Of a stretch of 62,682 nucleotides of DNA, positions 11,695 to 21,961 are shown piece after piece. The DNA lies in contig FN649003.1 of NCBI GenBank assembly GCA_000310025.1, positions 170,479 to 233,160 on the forward strand, written 5' to 3'. The position numbers were made by a program, and so were the translations under genes. This DNA is from Ectocarpus siliculosus. Taxonomy: Eukaryota > Sar > Phaeophyceae > Ectocarpales > Ectocarpaceae. The notes beneath the pieces were generated by a model, which searched no databases, was not told the origin of the DNA, and worked only from the letters and a program-made list of their open reading frames with translations. Position 1 is the stretch's first letter, and each line of letters begins with the position of its first letter.

Positions 11695-11978
11695 ATGGCC
11701 GTTTGTAGTTCTTTTGTAGTTGATGACGACTGCCTCTTCAAGGTAGCACGCCATATGCCAGGAATGAGCCGGATGATGAGTCTGTCGACTGTTTGGCAGC
11801 AGAACCACGTGAATGGTGCTGAGGCTGAGGCTGGTGCTGAGGCTGAGGCTGGTGCTGAGGCTGAGGCTGGTGCTGAGGCTGAGGCTGGTGCTGAGGCTGA
11901 GGCTGGTGCTGAGGCTGAGGCTGGTGCTGAGGCTGAGGCTGGTGCCCAGGCTGACTCTGGTGCCACTTTCGTTTGCTG
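11695..11978 (+). CDS. Possible exon with Gly-Ala-Glu repeats (hypothetical)
   Basis: An ATG at 11695 opens a frame with a unique N-terminal part of about 40 residues, then seven repeats of the hexapeptide GAEAEA, then a short unique end that can leave the exon at a GTAAGTG donor (about 11978). The repeat array is open in several frames on both strands, as an 18-bp unit without stops must be, so openness is weak evidence here. The strong donor and the unique flank are the only arguments for a real gene. No family is recognised. Confidence 0.25.
11815..11940. repeat. 18-bp minisatellite, seven perfect copies
   Basis: GGTGCTGAGGCTGAGGCT is repeated seven times without a mismatch. A degenerate eighth unit follows at 11941-11958. 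Perfect identity implies recent expansion or homogenisation. The unit is a multiple of three, so any reading frame through it is kept. Confidence 0.97.
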
Positions 11979-12141
11979 TAAGTGCATCGAACCCCAGTTT
12001 TTAGGCAGCGGCTGTACAATGCACACATGTGCCACTGTCGTACTTTCACTCGTGCACGGTCTATGTAGGTCCGGGCCGTCGATTGTCTACACGGGTGCGT
12101 CCGGTGGGATTCAGGTAGGTGGGATACCTTGCAATACCTGA

Positions 12142-12562
12142 TGCAAGACGTGTGTCAGTTGCGCAACGCGAAACGCATGAGCGTGGCGATAGTGGCGGGA
12201 AACAATAACTCCGGGTTCAACATCAATGTTATTGGCTCCAGCCCCAGGTTGAAGGTCAGCGACGTTTCGGGACGAGCCACGTTCATCTCTGCGATTGATT
12301 GGCTAGCGCTCTTTTCGGTTTTGCCACGTTCAGAGAAGATCAAGGTTGATTGCATCTAATCCCTAAGAGACGAAACGGAGCATCATGACTTCAGCGGCAA
12401 CATCATGGCCAGCGTCCATGTCGATACATCACACACCTGCAAGGCGTCAGGCCATCGCACTTCTTTTTCTTTCGCGCACATTCCAAGCAGTTCCTGCGCA
12501 TCCGGAGATTGTTCGAAGTAGGCACGCTTGCGCCTTTCCTGTTACTGGGATTCATGGTCGCA
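12142..12562. other. Intergenic, no gene recognised
   Basis: Short frames on both strands only. This is the left flank of the Copia insertion, ending in the target-site copy GTCGC (12563-12567). Confidence 0.5.
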
Positions 12563-12567
12563 GTCGC

Positions 12568-12821
12568 TGTTCGTGGGTCTACGGACATGGTTTGGATATG
12601 TTAGCCGTACGTACAAGTGTGACGCAGATGGTGTAGAACCTTTTAGGTAGGGGTACGGTTATGATGCACCGGGGCCCCCTTTTGTTGTGTGCAGCAGCCC
12701 TGCTGCCACTCCTCCTCTCTGAGCACGACAGCGCCCTGGGTACGGGCGTTGCCTCACCGTCTGAAGTTAATACACTACACAAACAATACCCGATAAGTAC
12801 GCGGAGTACGGCCGACAAACA
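12568..12821 (+). repeat. 5' LTR of the Copia element
   Basis: 254 bp, TG...CA ends, 253 of 254 bases identical to the 3' LTR. An ATG at 12661/12664 opens a short frame starting with a hydrophobic, signal-peptide-like stretch. It continues into the internal region and is not gag. Confidence 0.97.
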
Positions 12822-12869
12822 CTCTAGAGTTTTGATTGATTGTCCCTCGAGGGATAGCCGCATCGGGTC

Positions 12870-15800
12870 ATGTCTGCGTCGGACAGCGGTTCCGTCGCAG
12901 GGCTGGGGGAAGAGACCTCAGCCACTCAACAGCAACACGCCGAGGATCCGGCGATTGCGAGGCTGGAGGGCCAGTTATCGCAGCTGATGAGCGTAGTGAT
13001 GGAGTTGAAGAGGAAGGAGCCTGGTGACGCCGTGGCGGGCGATGCCAGTAGGGGCGGCGGTGCTGCCGTCCCAAGCCAGAGAGAGGCTCTGCCGCCTGGG
13101 GGCGGCGGGGCGTTTTCCCGGGAAACGGCCCGTGATGGGTGAAATCACCCGCGGGAAAGCAGCTGGGACAACATACCGGGAGCGAGTCCTGGGGTTCCAG
13201 CGAGAGTGACGACTGGCTGGGCAGGTAGATCGGGAGCGAATCCTGTGGGGCCAGCCGGAATGAGCCCGGGCGTAGGACCGGACCGCGGGGAAGCGAGGGG
13301 GTTAAACCCCCAAGGTGAGCAAACCGCAATTCGAGGGGCCGGAGCATTTTTTGATGGGTACAGCAGTAGTAGCCAAAAACGTGTTACGGTCAATGCACCG
13401 CGTCTCGAAGGGGAGAGTCGCGGCCACGGGTACGACTCGTGGAGGAAGGCCCTTATTCAAGCCGCAAAAACCGTAGGCTTGGACGGGCAGCTTATCGGCA
13501 ACGCCGAGAAGCACGCACCCGTCGGTGACCCAAACAGGCCTAGCTCGGAGCTGTATAGCTTGGGCTACACAAGTGATGAGGTTCAGAGGGGTCTCCAGGC
13601 GTTCCACTTTGTGACTACAGCCATCGTCCGAGAAGCCGACAAGGCAATCGTGAATAAATGCGAGACCGCAAAGGAGATCCTTGCGGAGCTCGACAAAGTA
13701 CACAACCCGGAGTCGCAGGGCTCGAAACAAGCCCTCATGAAGAAGATGTTTCGATTCACGATCCCCGCACACAGCAACAGCAACCCTGTCGAGCATCTAT
13801 ACACGCTCGAGCTGCTGTACTCACGACTGCGGGAAAAAGGGCTCAACGCTGACACACCCTTTGTTCTCGCACACTTTGTCGATGCCCTTCCACCCGAGTA
13901 CCAACAAGCCAAATTCTTGTTGGAGACGGCTACAAACCTGGACCGGGGCGAGATAATCAGGGTAGTCAGTACCGTGCACGCGAGCCTCCCGGAGGGGAGG
14001 AGGGCCACGAAGGGCCAGCGGAAGGCGGAGCATGCTTTCCTCGCGAGCGACGGTGGCAACAGGGGCGGAGCGCCCGGCCGCAGCAGCGGCGGCCACAGCA
14101 AGGGCGGCGGCGGCGGTGGCAGCCAGAAGGGGAAAGGGGGTGGTCGCAAGGGCGGTGGTGGTGGCAACAGCGGCGGAGGCGGCGGCGGTGCAGGTAGCAT
14201 GCACGGCCGCTGCTTCCGGTGCGGAGAGAAGGGTCACCAGGCGGCCGCCTGTACCAAGCCGGAGCCCCTGCGATGCGAGAAATGCCTGGGCTACGGACAC
14301 GACAAGAGCAAGTGCTCGTCCGAGCAGGCGGTGCTCGCCGTGGAGCTGCCGGTCTTGGACGCCACCGCACTGGACGTGGCAGAGGAGGCGCTAGTGGTCC
14401 GTGACTTCACAGGCGAGTGGAACAGAGTCGTTGATCGAGGGGGTGTAGAGCAGGCCAGGCAGGAAAGGTTTGTGGCCGATACCGGCGCAACCAACCACAT
14501 GTTCCCGAGCGCTAACGCTTTCGAAAACTACCATGAGTGCGATCGACGTTTGAGTGTCGCCGCAGGGAAGCAAGCCTTCGCCATAGTAGGCTACGGCGAC
14601 GTGAGGGTGACCATCGGTTCTCGCGTTGGGACCACAGACCTGCTGTTGAAACGGGTCGCTCATGTGCCGGAGCTGAATTACAACCTCGTGTCCCTCACAG
14701 CCCTTTTGAAGCAAACCAAGGGCCGCTTAGCCGCAGACGAGCGTGAGTTGGAGGTGTTCGTTGGTGGGGGGGAGTCGGTGTACTTCCCTCTATGGGGGGA
14801 CCTGTTCGTTCAGACTGGTCACCGCATAGACTCGGGTAGGGAACTAGCCTGTGCCATAATTGCTCCTGGTAACGCGAAAGCGAACCGCACCCCCGTTGAC
14901 ATCAACGACTTCCACTGCGCGCACGGCCACTCCCACGAGGTGCTGCTGAAGAACACGGCGAAGCAGCAAGGGGTGACGCTGGTGGGTCAGCTCCGGGAGT
15001 GCATGGGGTGCTCGACGGCAAAGGGGCTATCCAAGCCCATCCCCAACAGGACGTCAACCCGAGCAGTTAAGAAACTGCAGAGAGTGTTCGTGGATTTGAG
15101 TGGGAAGGCAAGGGTGCAGAGCTTGGGGGGGAAGTGGTACACTCTCATTGTAAGGGATGACTGCACGAGGTGGAACCGCGTCTACTTCTTGAAAAACAAG
15201 TCAGACGCTGCAGAGGCATTCGAGAGATACCTAGCGGAAAACAGGGCAGACGGAGCCCCATCCGAGGTCATGGTCGTGCGGTCTGACAACGGAGGAGAGT
15301 TTTTCGAGGGAGAGTTCGGAAAGCTGTGCCGCAAGTATTGCATCAAGCAGGAGTTCACCCCCGCATACAGCCCAGAATACAACGGTGTAGCTGAGAGAGC
15401 ACTGGGACTGATAAAGGATGCAGCACTAGCCGCCCGCATACAAGCGCCGATTCTTTACCCCGAAGCACCAAGCTACCCCTCCCTTTGGGCCGAAGCCACA
15501 GCTTGGGCATGCAACGCCCTGAACTGCACCTCCACCACATCCAACCCGGACAAGAAATCGCCGTACGAAATGTGGCACGGGCACCCACCTCCCCCAGAGG
15601 CGACGTACCCGTTCCTCAAACCCGCCGTATACAAGGTCAAGCGCACGCACAAGTCAGAGCCGAAAGCAAAAAAGTGTTTTTACCTCGGCCCTGGAATCAA
15701 CACAAACCGTGATTGCGTACGCATCCTGAACGAAAAACGCCAAGCGATCACCACTCGCAACTTCACCTGGCAATCTGATGCCCGCCGCCCCGACCGCGCA

Positions 15801-15914
15801 CCCCCAGCCGCTGCCTCCCATTGCAGAGGAGGACGAGGAGCTCACGACTGGGGAGCACGAGGGGGGAGGGGGTGCGTCATGCCACGGTGGAGGGAGGGCG
15901 GAGGGAGAACCTGA
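12870..15914 (+). pseudogene. Copia Gag-protease-integrase frame, interrupted by TGA at codon 91
   Basis: From the ATG at 12870 the frame meets one TGA (13140-13142), then stays open in the same frame to 15914. The Gag core lies near 13400-14000. A Gly-rich stretch follows, then two CCHC knuckles (14211-14252, 14274-14315) for nucleic-acid binding. The protease motif A-D-T-G-A-T-N begins near 14475 (Asp at 14478). The integrase has an HHCC zinc site (14912-14935 plus CxxC at 15000) and a D,D(35)E triad at 15093, 15285 and 15393. The integrase-end motif NFTW is near 15760, after which the frame drifts into junk. All catalytic residues seen are intact. The TGA could be a nonsense mutation or a readthrough stop. 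It sits upstream of most of Gag, which is unusual for programmed readthrough. Confidence 0.93.
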
Positions 15915-16620
15915 GGATGGAGGTTTCCACCTTGACACGACGGTCAAACCCGGGGCCCGCGGAGCCGCCCGCGCGCGATGCGCCGGCGGCGCCGCCGGCC
16001 GCGCCCCAGGAGTCGGGCGCGGGCGACGCTGGCGATGGCGCCCCCTCGAGCAGGGAGGGCGCGAGCGTCGCCCCATCTACCACGTCGACCGGGATGACCG
16101 ATGTGGGCGGCGGCGAGGACGACCGCCGCAGCAGCAGCAGCAGCAGCAGCAGCAGCCGCGGTGGCGGCGGCAGCAGCAGCAGCAGCGGCAGCAGCAGGAG
16201 CAGCAGCAGCAGCAGCAGCAGCGGTGGCGGCAGCGACAGCGGCAGCGACACGGATATTCCGGCGCTCCGCGGGCCCGAGGAACGGAGGCTCGCCCGCTTT
16301 GGCGAGCCGGCCGAACTCACCAGCCGCCGACTCAGGGAGAACCCTCGCCGGAACACGAGGTACGAGTCGTCAACGAGTGCCGAAGGTCTGCTCGCCCGCC
16401 ATGCATCGGCGGCCGGGCTGCCCACCCTGCCCATCACCAGCACGGAGGAGTACACCCACTGGATGCTCGCGTGTGTGGTCGACGTGGTGGAAGGGCTAGA
16501 GGCGAGGGCGGTGCAAGCGCTGCTGTGCGAGCGCGCGGAGGAGGCCAACATCGCGCGCCAAGAGGCAGAGGACTTCCTGCCTGACCGAAGCGAGATGACG
16601 AAAGTGGAGGGGAGTGGCCG
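15778..16620 (+). pseudogene. Copia linker region, frameshifted; RT core deleted at its end
   Basis: After integrase the natural-looking sequence moves to another frame at about 15780-15830 (Pro-rich, then acidic E-E-D-E-E) and again at about 15930-15960. It runs on through Ser repeats coded by CAG/AGC triplets (16127-16230) to 16620. The last part (about 16440-16610) resembles the stretch that precedes reverse transcriptase in Copia polyproteins. None of the RT motifs, including the YVDD-type active site, is present. The next base begins the sequence that normally follows RT. Roughly 700 bp or more appear deleted at 16610-16621. Confidence 0.8.
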
Positions 16621-17289
16621 GTGAGGGAGGCCATCGGCAGCATGATGTGGGTGTCGACGTTCTCGCGCCCGGACATCTCGTTCGCTGTGCGTGCGGTAGC
16701 GCGCCACGCCCACGCCCCTGCCGAGAGGCACTGGAAGGCGATACGGAAGATCCTCGCCTACCTCAAAGAGACGAGGGACCTCGGGATCACCTACAAACGG
16801 GGATCGGGGCTGGGGCTGGCGGTGTACGTGGACGCTAGCTACGCCGACGCTGAGGATAGACGTTCGGTGTCAGGGCTGGCAACAACGGTTGGAGGAACCG
16901 TCATCAGCCACGGTAGCAAGACGCAAGCTATCGTATCTTTGTCGTCTACGGAGGCAGAGTACATTGCTGCCGGAGAGGGTGTGAAAGAAGCTTTGTTTGT
17001 GCGTGCAGTGCTTTCGTTTATTGCCCCAGAGACCAGCGGCGGTAGCATTCAGGTCCTTGAGGACAATCAGGGGGCCATGGCTTTGGTGCAGAACCCCCTT
17101 AGCTCAGCGCGTAGCAAGCACATCGACGTGCGGTACCACTTCATTCGTGGATTGTTTAGGTCGGGTGACATCTCGATCAAGTTTGTGTCGACGTCGGAGC
17201 AACATGCAGACATGCTCACCAAGGCTCTTAGCAAGAGCAACCTGCTGTACCACCGGAAAAAGCTGATGAATTTGCCGGAGCTTCTGTAG
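16621..17289 (+). pseudogene. Copia RNase H domain (3' part of pol)
   Basis: This frame starts with REAIGSMMW, the conserved segment directly after the RT active site in Copia elements, followed by RPDI-FAV and HW-A..K-LAYLK. The RNase H core then follows: V-D-A-S-Y-A-D near 16828, R-R-S-V-S-G, S-S-T-E-A-E-Y near 16942, the D-N-Q-G-A-M segment near 17060, and H-I-D-V-R-Y-H-F near 17122. It ends normally with a stop at 17287-17289. It is intact as a domain, but has no start codon of its own and is out of frame with the integrase part. Confidence 0.93.
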
Positions 17290-17588
17290 GATTTTCTAGC
17301 GCTTGGGGAAGGTCATGTATACCATGCGGGGAAAGATGCATTACTGTCGCGGGCTGTGTCCCAATGGCAGGAGTAGGAGGCTTGCCTCGCATTCTTGTCT
17401 TCGCCTTGGCCTTCCTGATAAGTGCGGCCGTTGTGATCCGCCGTGATAGCAATGGTTTGTGTTGGATGGGATTTATTTTCGAGGGGTTTTGCCCGGGCGC
17501 CGGGTTTCCCCTCGACCACCGTATTGGCATTTTATTGATGTATCCGGGGTGTTTTTGCCCCACTGATGGTTAGTCACTTGCGTGGAGA

Positions 17589-17599
17589 ACCAGGGAGGG
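17589..17599 (+). other. Polypurine tract of the Copia element
   Basis: ACCAGGGAGGG lies immediately before the 3' LTR, where plus-strand DNA synthesis is primed in LTR retrotransposons. It is short but in exactly the right place. Confidence 0.7.
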
Positions 17600-17853
17600 T
17601 GTTCGTGGGTCTACGGACATGGTTTGGATATGTTAGCCGTACGTACAAGTGTGACGCAGATGGTGTAGAACCTTTTAGGTAGGGGTACGGTGATGATGCA
17701 CCGGGGCCCCCTTTTGTTGTGTGCAGCAGCCCTGCTGCCACTCCTCCTCTCTGAGCACGACAGCGCCCTGGGTACGGGCGTTGCCTCACCGTCTGAAGTT
17801 AATACACTACACAAACAATACCCGATAAGTACGCGGAGTACGGCCGACAAACA
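17600..17853 (+). repeat. 3' LTR of the Copia element
   Basis: 254 bp, differing from the 5' copy at one base (17692). It is followed directly by the second GTCGC copy. The same short signal-peptide-like frame seen in the 5' LTR runs out of this LTR into flanking DNA and stops at 17911. Confidence 0.97.
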
Positions 17854-17858
17854 GTCGC

Positions 17859-19127
17859 TGCATCGCGTTACCCTGCGTGCATGGTTGAAGGCAGGGCTGT
17901 TCACGCAGTAGAAACGGTCGGGGGAGCGGAGTCTTTTCACTATTTTTCCTGGAGCGGAGCGGGGTGGTTTTTGTCTATCCGAAAAGCCGTCGAGCGGAGT
18001 GGTGCGGTTCATCCGAGGGCACGACGTCTCACGTAGCGGATCGTTTTTTTGCCTCATGTCACGGCGCGGAGCGGCTGATCCTTCGGTGTAGCACGTTTGT
18101 TTTACGGAGCGGTTTAGAATCCTCTGTGGCAGAACCGCGCAAAATCGTGGCCTTGACGACGGTGCACCGTCAGGCAAAAAGTTCGCATCCTTCGGATATC
18201 CGTAAAAGCTGACGGAGTACCTGCAATTTCGTGAAATACGTTGGGTTTGGGAAATCGAAAGCAGATTTTGCTGCGCGGCGTGCTGTGCACCGCTGACACC
18301 GTACCCGTTCTCGCGGTCAGAACAGCCCCAAACGAACGCAGGACTTGTGAGTTCGCTAGATGAAATAAAGGGCACCATTGCCCTCATCGATACCTCCTTG
18401 ATCTTTTCGTTCCTGTATCACGCGCAAAACCACAGGGGTTAACTCCTTTGCCTTCTCTCCTGTTGGAACTGCCAGATTCAGAAAACACTGGGTGTTCTCA
18501 TGTACCTACAAGAGAGCACCAAGGCCCAGCTACAACCCCTTTGCTACCCTCGGGGAGATTCGAACTCGAGAACAATTTGCTCTTCCGCACGAGCAGCTCG
18601 GACAGATTCAGCTTGAGCCTTCCCAAAAGACTGGTGCAAGCTGTTTCCCCAACTCACATGACATATATGGTCCAATAGTTTGCTCTCCGGGGCTAGATCG
18701 GGCTTCGACATGAAGAACAACACAACCATCTCGATACGGCCAGGCGTCATTGCCTGCCAAATGAGGTTGTACACGAACCCCAGACATGAGAAAACCCTCT
18801 CTGAATGGCAACTATTATTGCACTGCCAATGCAAAGGTCACATATATTGGGGAGTTCGCAGGTTCGCACGAGACTCGTATGTATGACTCGCGCCGTCCAA
18901 AAGCCGTGACTGCGTAGAAAACTGAGGCTGTACTGCCGTTTTATCCGTGCATTTCGCGGTTAAAACTGTGGATTATGTGACGGAGAAGCTCAAACTTCTC
19001 TCTCCGTAAATATAACGCGTGAATCATACGGATATTTGGGAAACCTCACGGAGGGCGCGGCCGTTTATTTTCCGAGTACACAATTCTAACGGAGCGGAGG
19101 TTGTTTTGCGCATGTCATAGGGCGCAG
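17859..19127. repeat. GGAGCGG-rich repetitive stretch, no gene
   Basis: The words GGAGCGG or ACGGAGCGG occur many times (for example near 17925, 17952, 17990, 18065, 18102, 19090). Parts of 18030-18120 and 19045-19120 resemble each other. No coding domain is seen on either strand. At 19448-19480, beyond the solo LTR, the same word forms an inverted repeat (GAGCGGTTGCAACCGCTC). Confidence 0.5.
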
Positions 19128-19350
19128 TGTTTGGGGTACTTGGATTCAAGATCCGATCTGGAGAGCACGTGTGTGGGGGGGTATGCTGTTGGGGTCCAAG
19201 TGCGGGGCCCCTGGAGAGAGAGCACGGCACATATGTTCACTGTGTAATACTGTACGGTACCTGAATGTGTGCTCGAAGGAGCACAGTGGTGTGAAAATCA
19301 AGGTTCATGCCATCTGAATCGGTCCTGGGTTAACTTAGTCCCCAGGCATA
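19128..19350 (+). repeat. Diverged solo LTR, same family as 10338-10602
   Basis: It starts TGTTTGGGGTACTTGGAT, carries CCAAGTGCGGGGCCCCT in the middle and CCTGGGTTAACTTAGTCCCC near the end. These match the minus-strand LTR at 10338-10602 in order and spacing, with many substitutions. No internal sequence flanks it, so it is most simply an old solo LTR in the opposite orientation. A short tandem CCGTGGGT(G/A)GGCACGG follows (about 19360-19402). Confidence 0.65.
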
Positions 19351-20069
19351 CTTTATACTACCGTGGGTGGGCACGGTAGCCTCCGTGGGTAGGCACGGGG
19401 GCCACAAACACGAAGCGAAGCGTTTTTTTTTTATATCATTGGAAATCTCACGGAGCGGTTGCAACCGCTCCGCTCCGCCGAGAAAAACCGTTCCGTGAAC
19501 ACCCCTGGTAAAGTATACAGCAGTAAGATTGTTTAGAGGAACGATACAGAGGCATCGCCTCCCATAGAGCTGGCGACGCTACCCGTCGTGAATACCTGGA
19601 ATGAATGTCGATGGGTGCTTCGCGTACAATAAACACACTGATAAACCCATTTCTCATATACAACGAACTTTGGGGTGATAGACAACCCCGACGCTTCTGA
19701 TACTGGTACTATTTTCGTACTTCATCCAATATTCCGAAAGAAACCTTCCCGCCGTTGAGATCTTGTGCATTCTACTCCCGTCAGTAGAGGACACCATGAA
19801 GAGCTCGGATAGGACGTACGCAGCAACGAATTTGACTGCTCCGCGGCGACCTGTCATCTCAGACCTCATGGCCATAAGGATTTAATCGAAACACTCCCCA
19901 GTGCTGCGCGTAGCAAAAACAATATATCATGTGATCTATAGGCGCCATCCGCAGTTGATCGTCATGAAACTTCGCCAAGCACTAACCAATTGTCGTCGTT
20001 TCTTTGTGTGTCGATGCCCACCCTCACTTTCAGGGGTGGTGTCATGATCCTGTGCAATAACGCATCTGC
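19351..20069. other. Intergenic, no gene recognised
   Basis: Apart from the short tandem and palindromic GGAGCGG motifs near its left end, nothing structured is seen. Open frames are short. Confidence 0.5.
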
Positions 20070-20760
20070 ATGGCTAACTGGGACAGAAGAGATAGTATGC
20101 TGGCCCCCCTGGCAGTGGGGAGGTATACACCTCCCGTGTCCCCGCAAAATCCGGACGCTGACAAGCGGACGGAGAACTATCCTCTCCAGCTGCTGCGAGA
20201 GGCAACGAAGAAGGAGCTCGACGTCGCGAGAACGCTGGGGGCCCAATACAGATATCCAGGGCAAGTAGATCGCAGCGCCGGGCGCAAGATTCAGGCGACC
20301 TGTTGAAAGGTTCGGGGCACGGATCAGGGAAGCAGCGCCTGGCGAGGGTTTAGGCCAGACGTTCTTCGTAATACTACAACCGCAGCGGGAGCACAAAATT
20401 GCAGAGGTGGACTACGAGGAGCAGCAGTCGCTGGCGAGGGAGCAAGCACGGGCCCGCAAGGAACGTGGGATCGCCGAGGCTGAGCGTCATAAAACGGCGA
20501 GCACTTCCCCGGGAGTTCGCTCTCGGCGGCGAGTTCAAGATTGGAAGAGACCACGAGAAGATGCCGATAGTATCCGAAGCGAGGGAGCGAGGAAGCTGCG
20601 CGCGAAGGCATGCGGGCGCCAGGAACGCGGTTGGGTCACCGCCACTCCTGGCATCATGTGTGCCCTCGAGGGGGGCATTTGGCAGGAGAGAAACTGTGTG
20701 CTGCATGGCACAGGTCGGCGGATGAGAAGGGCTGGTTACCCCGGTGGACACCGATAAATA
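20070..20760 (+). pseudogene. Broken coding remnants upstream of the CXC-tailed gene
   Basis: Protein-like stretches appear in changing frames. One at 20070-20306 is polar and ends with a stop. A Glu/Arg/Lys-rich, probably helical stretch starts at about 20402 (V-D-Y-E-E-Q-Q-S-L-A-R-E-Q). A third, in another frame, covers about 20510-20590. Composition and spacing suggest one old gene with frameshifts, or exons of the gene that follows. I recognise no family. Confidence 0.3.
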
Positions 20761-20927
20761 GATGATCGTTTTGCGGGCGATGAGTACGGGGTTCCTCAAG
20801 GCCAGCGGAGAGGGGGCGCTTGAAGCGACCGTGCAGAAGGTTGTGGGGGGTGCCCCGAAGTACATTTGGGTAAACAGGGTATTCGCCGCCACCACCAACT
20901 CAAGGCAACGAATCCGCGTGGCCCACG

Positions 20928-21683
20928 ATGGACTCCGATTTCCAGGGTTGGATTCCCGGCGACGACGAGAAAGTACGCCTTTTTTGGTCTTGTCTACATG
21001 TTTGCTGGTTGCAATTCCTGCCTGCCATATCAGGTCTGCCTTTCGCGACCATGTGGGCTCTGGCGCTGAAGAGTGTGCGGACGGATTGTGTGTTTCCCAC
21101 GTCATTCTTTTCGTGTGAGGGTGGGGTATGGGGCGTCAAGATCGACGAGCGCATCAATCTGTTGGCGGCCATTTTCTTGAAGTATGAGGCTGCCTGTGCT
21201 CGTGGTGGCCATTTTCCGGGCGAGATTCTCCCCAGCGTCAACGGCGGTGTCGCACATTACGTCGACGTCATGCGGATGCTTATCCTCAAGCATGGTTCAA
21301 AGAGAGCCACATCAATGTTCCCTGCGTTCGAGTCCGTTCGCCAGCAGAGCGAGCGAGGCCATCAGGTGCTTGGATACTGGCAGGATGGCTGCTTAGAGGC
21401 GGTGCCAGCACGAGACTTCAACGGCAAGGGGTGGGGGATCGACCCGAAAAGGGGAGGGACCAACTCGGGGCACATGACAACGGAAAACTGCGTGCTATGG
21501 TTGTTTGACTATTGTTACGTTGGGACCGACAACAAGACGCAAACGGACAAGTGTGGTTGCAAACCGGACCCGGGCAAGAAGAGTCTCTGCGTGAGGTGCG
21601 GCTGTCGGAAAGCAGGAAGGAAACGTTCGCTGGCATGCGTGTGCAGGGCTCGGCTCGGCTCGGCTCCCTCCTACTACATGTAG
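20928..21683 (+). CDS. Unrecognised protein with CXC-like Cys-rich tail
   Basis: A 251-residue frame. Residues 1-200 match no family I know; they include a Trp/Cys/Phe-rich start and polar, globular-looking sequence. Residues about 207-240 have the spacing C-G-C, then C-V-R-C-G-C, then C-V-C, with K-A-G-R between. That resembles the tesmin/TSO1-type CXC zinc-binding motif, which also occurs as a tail on some transposon proteins. The frame ends shortly after a (GGCTC)4 repeat. Directly beyond, a +1 frame continues with Ala-rich then acidic protein into the assembly gap, so the present stop may be a slippage frameshift. Upstream, 20762-20930 carries protein-like sequence in another frame that could be an earlier exon. 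A host gene or a transposon gene are both possible. Confidence 0.45.
   Translation: MDSDFQGWIPGDDEKVRLFWSCLHVCWLQFLPAISGLPFATMWALALKSVRTDCVFPTSFFSCEGGVWGVKIDERINLLAAIFLKYEAACARGGHFPGEILPSVNGGVAHYVDVMRMLILKHGSKRATSMFPAFESVRQQSERGHQVLGYWQDGCLEAVPARDFNGKGWGIDPKRGGTNSGHMTTENCVLWLFDYCYVGTDNKTQTDKCGCKPDPGKKSLCVRCGCRKAGRKRSLACVCRARLGSAPSYYM
21647..21666. repeat. (GGCTC)4 pentanucleotide repeat inside the coding region
   Basis: Four exact copies of a 5-bp unit. Because 5 is not a multiple of 3, gain or loss of a unit changes frame. One additional unit would join the upstream CXC frame to the downstream acidic frame. Confidence 0.9.
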
Positions 21684-21961
21684 CGTTCCTGCTTCGTCCA
21701 CCGTTCCTGCCACGTCTGCCATCGTAGCCGGAGCCCTGTATTCTCTTTTGGCTGCAAGAGCCGCCAGTGAGCAGGCAGCTGATAGTGAGCCGGAAGCCGC
21801 GCCGGACGATTCGACAGGGACCGAGGCGAAGCAGGAGGGGGGGGGGGAGGGGAAAGAGGAGGAGGAGGAAAAGGAGGACGAAGCGCCCGATGGAACCCCC
21901 GAGTGGGAATCCGATACCTCCGACTACAGCGATGCCTTCTGCGACTGGGGATCAGACATGT
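21684..21961 (+). pseudogene. Acidic continuation of the CXC-tailed gene, out of frame
   Basis: In the +1 frame relative to 20928-21683 the sequence reads as a Thr/Ser/Ala-rich stretch. From about 21790 it is strongly acidic (Glu/Asp/Gly runs, then W-E-S-D-T-S-D-Y-S-D) and is cut by the gap at 21962. After the gap (22207-22308) a short protein-like stretch continues in one frame and stops at 22306-22308. It is probably the 3' part of the same gene. Confidence 0.35.

Larger units (their letters stand above)
12568..17853 (+). mobile_element. Copia-type LTR retrotransposon, recent, RT-deleted
   Basis: A complete 5286-bp insertion. Two 254-bp LTRs begin TGTTCGTGGG and end GACAAACA. They are flanked on both sides by the 5-bp duplication GTCGC (12563-12567, 17854-17858). 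The LTRs differ at a single base (T at 12660, G at 17692). A purine-rich tract abuts the 3' LTR. The order of domains (Gag, protease, integrase, then RNase H) is that of Copia. The reverse transcriptase core that should lie between integrase and RNase H is missing, one in-frame stop interrupts gag, and the linker shifts frame twice. Near-identical LTRs in an element unable to make its own reverse transcriptase suggest recent mobilisation by a relative. No clear primer-binding site was found after the 5' LTR. Confidence 0.96.

Noticed and set aside
12822-12869. Primer-binding site of the Copia element
   Set aside because: The bases after the 5' LTR do not begin with TGG or match a common initiator-Met tRNA end, so no site is annotated.
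13583-14370. Long minus-strand frames inside the Copia gag
   Set aside because: Shadows of the Gly/Ser-rich and GC-rich coding strand.
15877-16731. 284-codon minus-strand frame
   Set aside because: Complement of the Copia linker and its AGC repeats (Leu/Ser runs); no domain.
18540-18575. Second T-arm-like word (GAGATTCGAACTCGAG)
   Set aside because: A palindrome-like match only; no cloverleaf on either strand.
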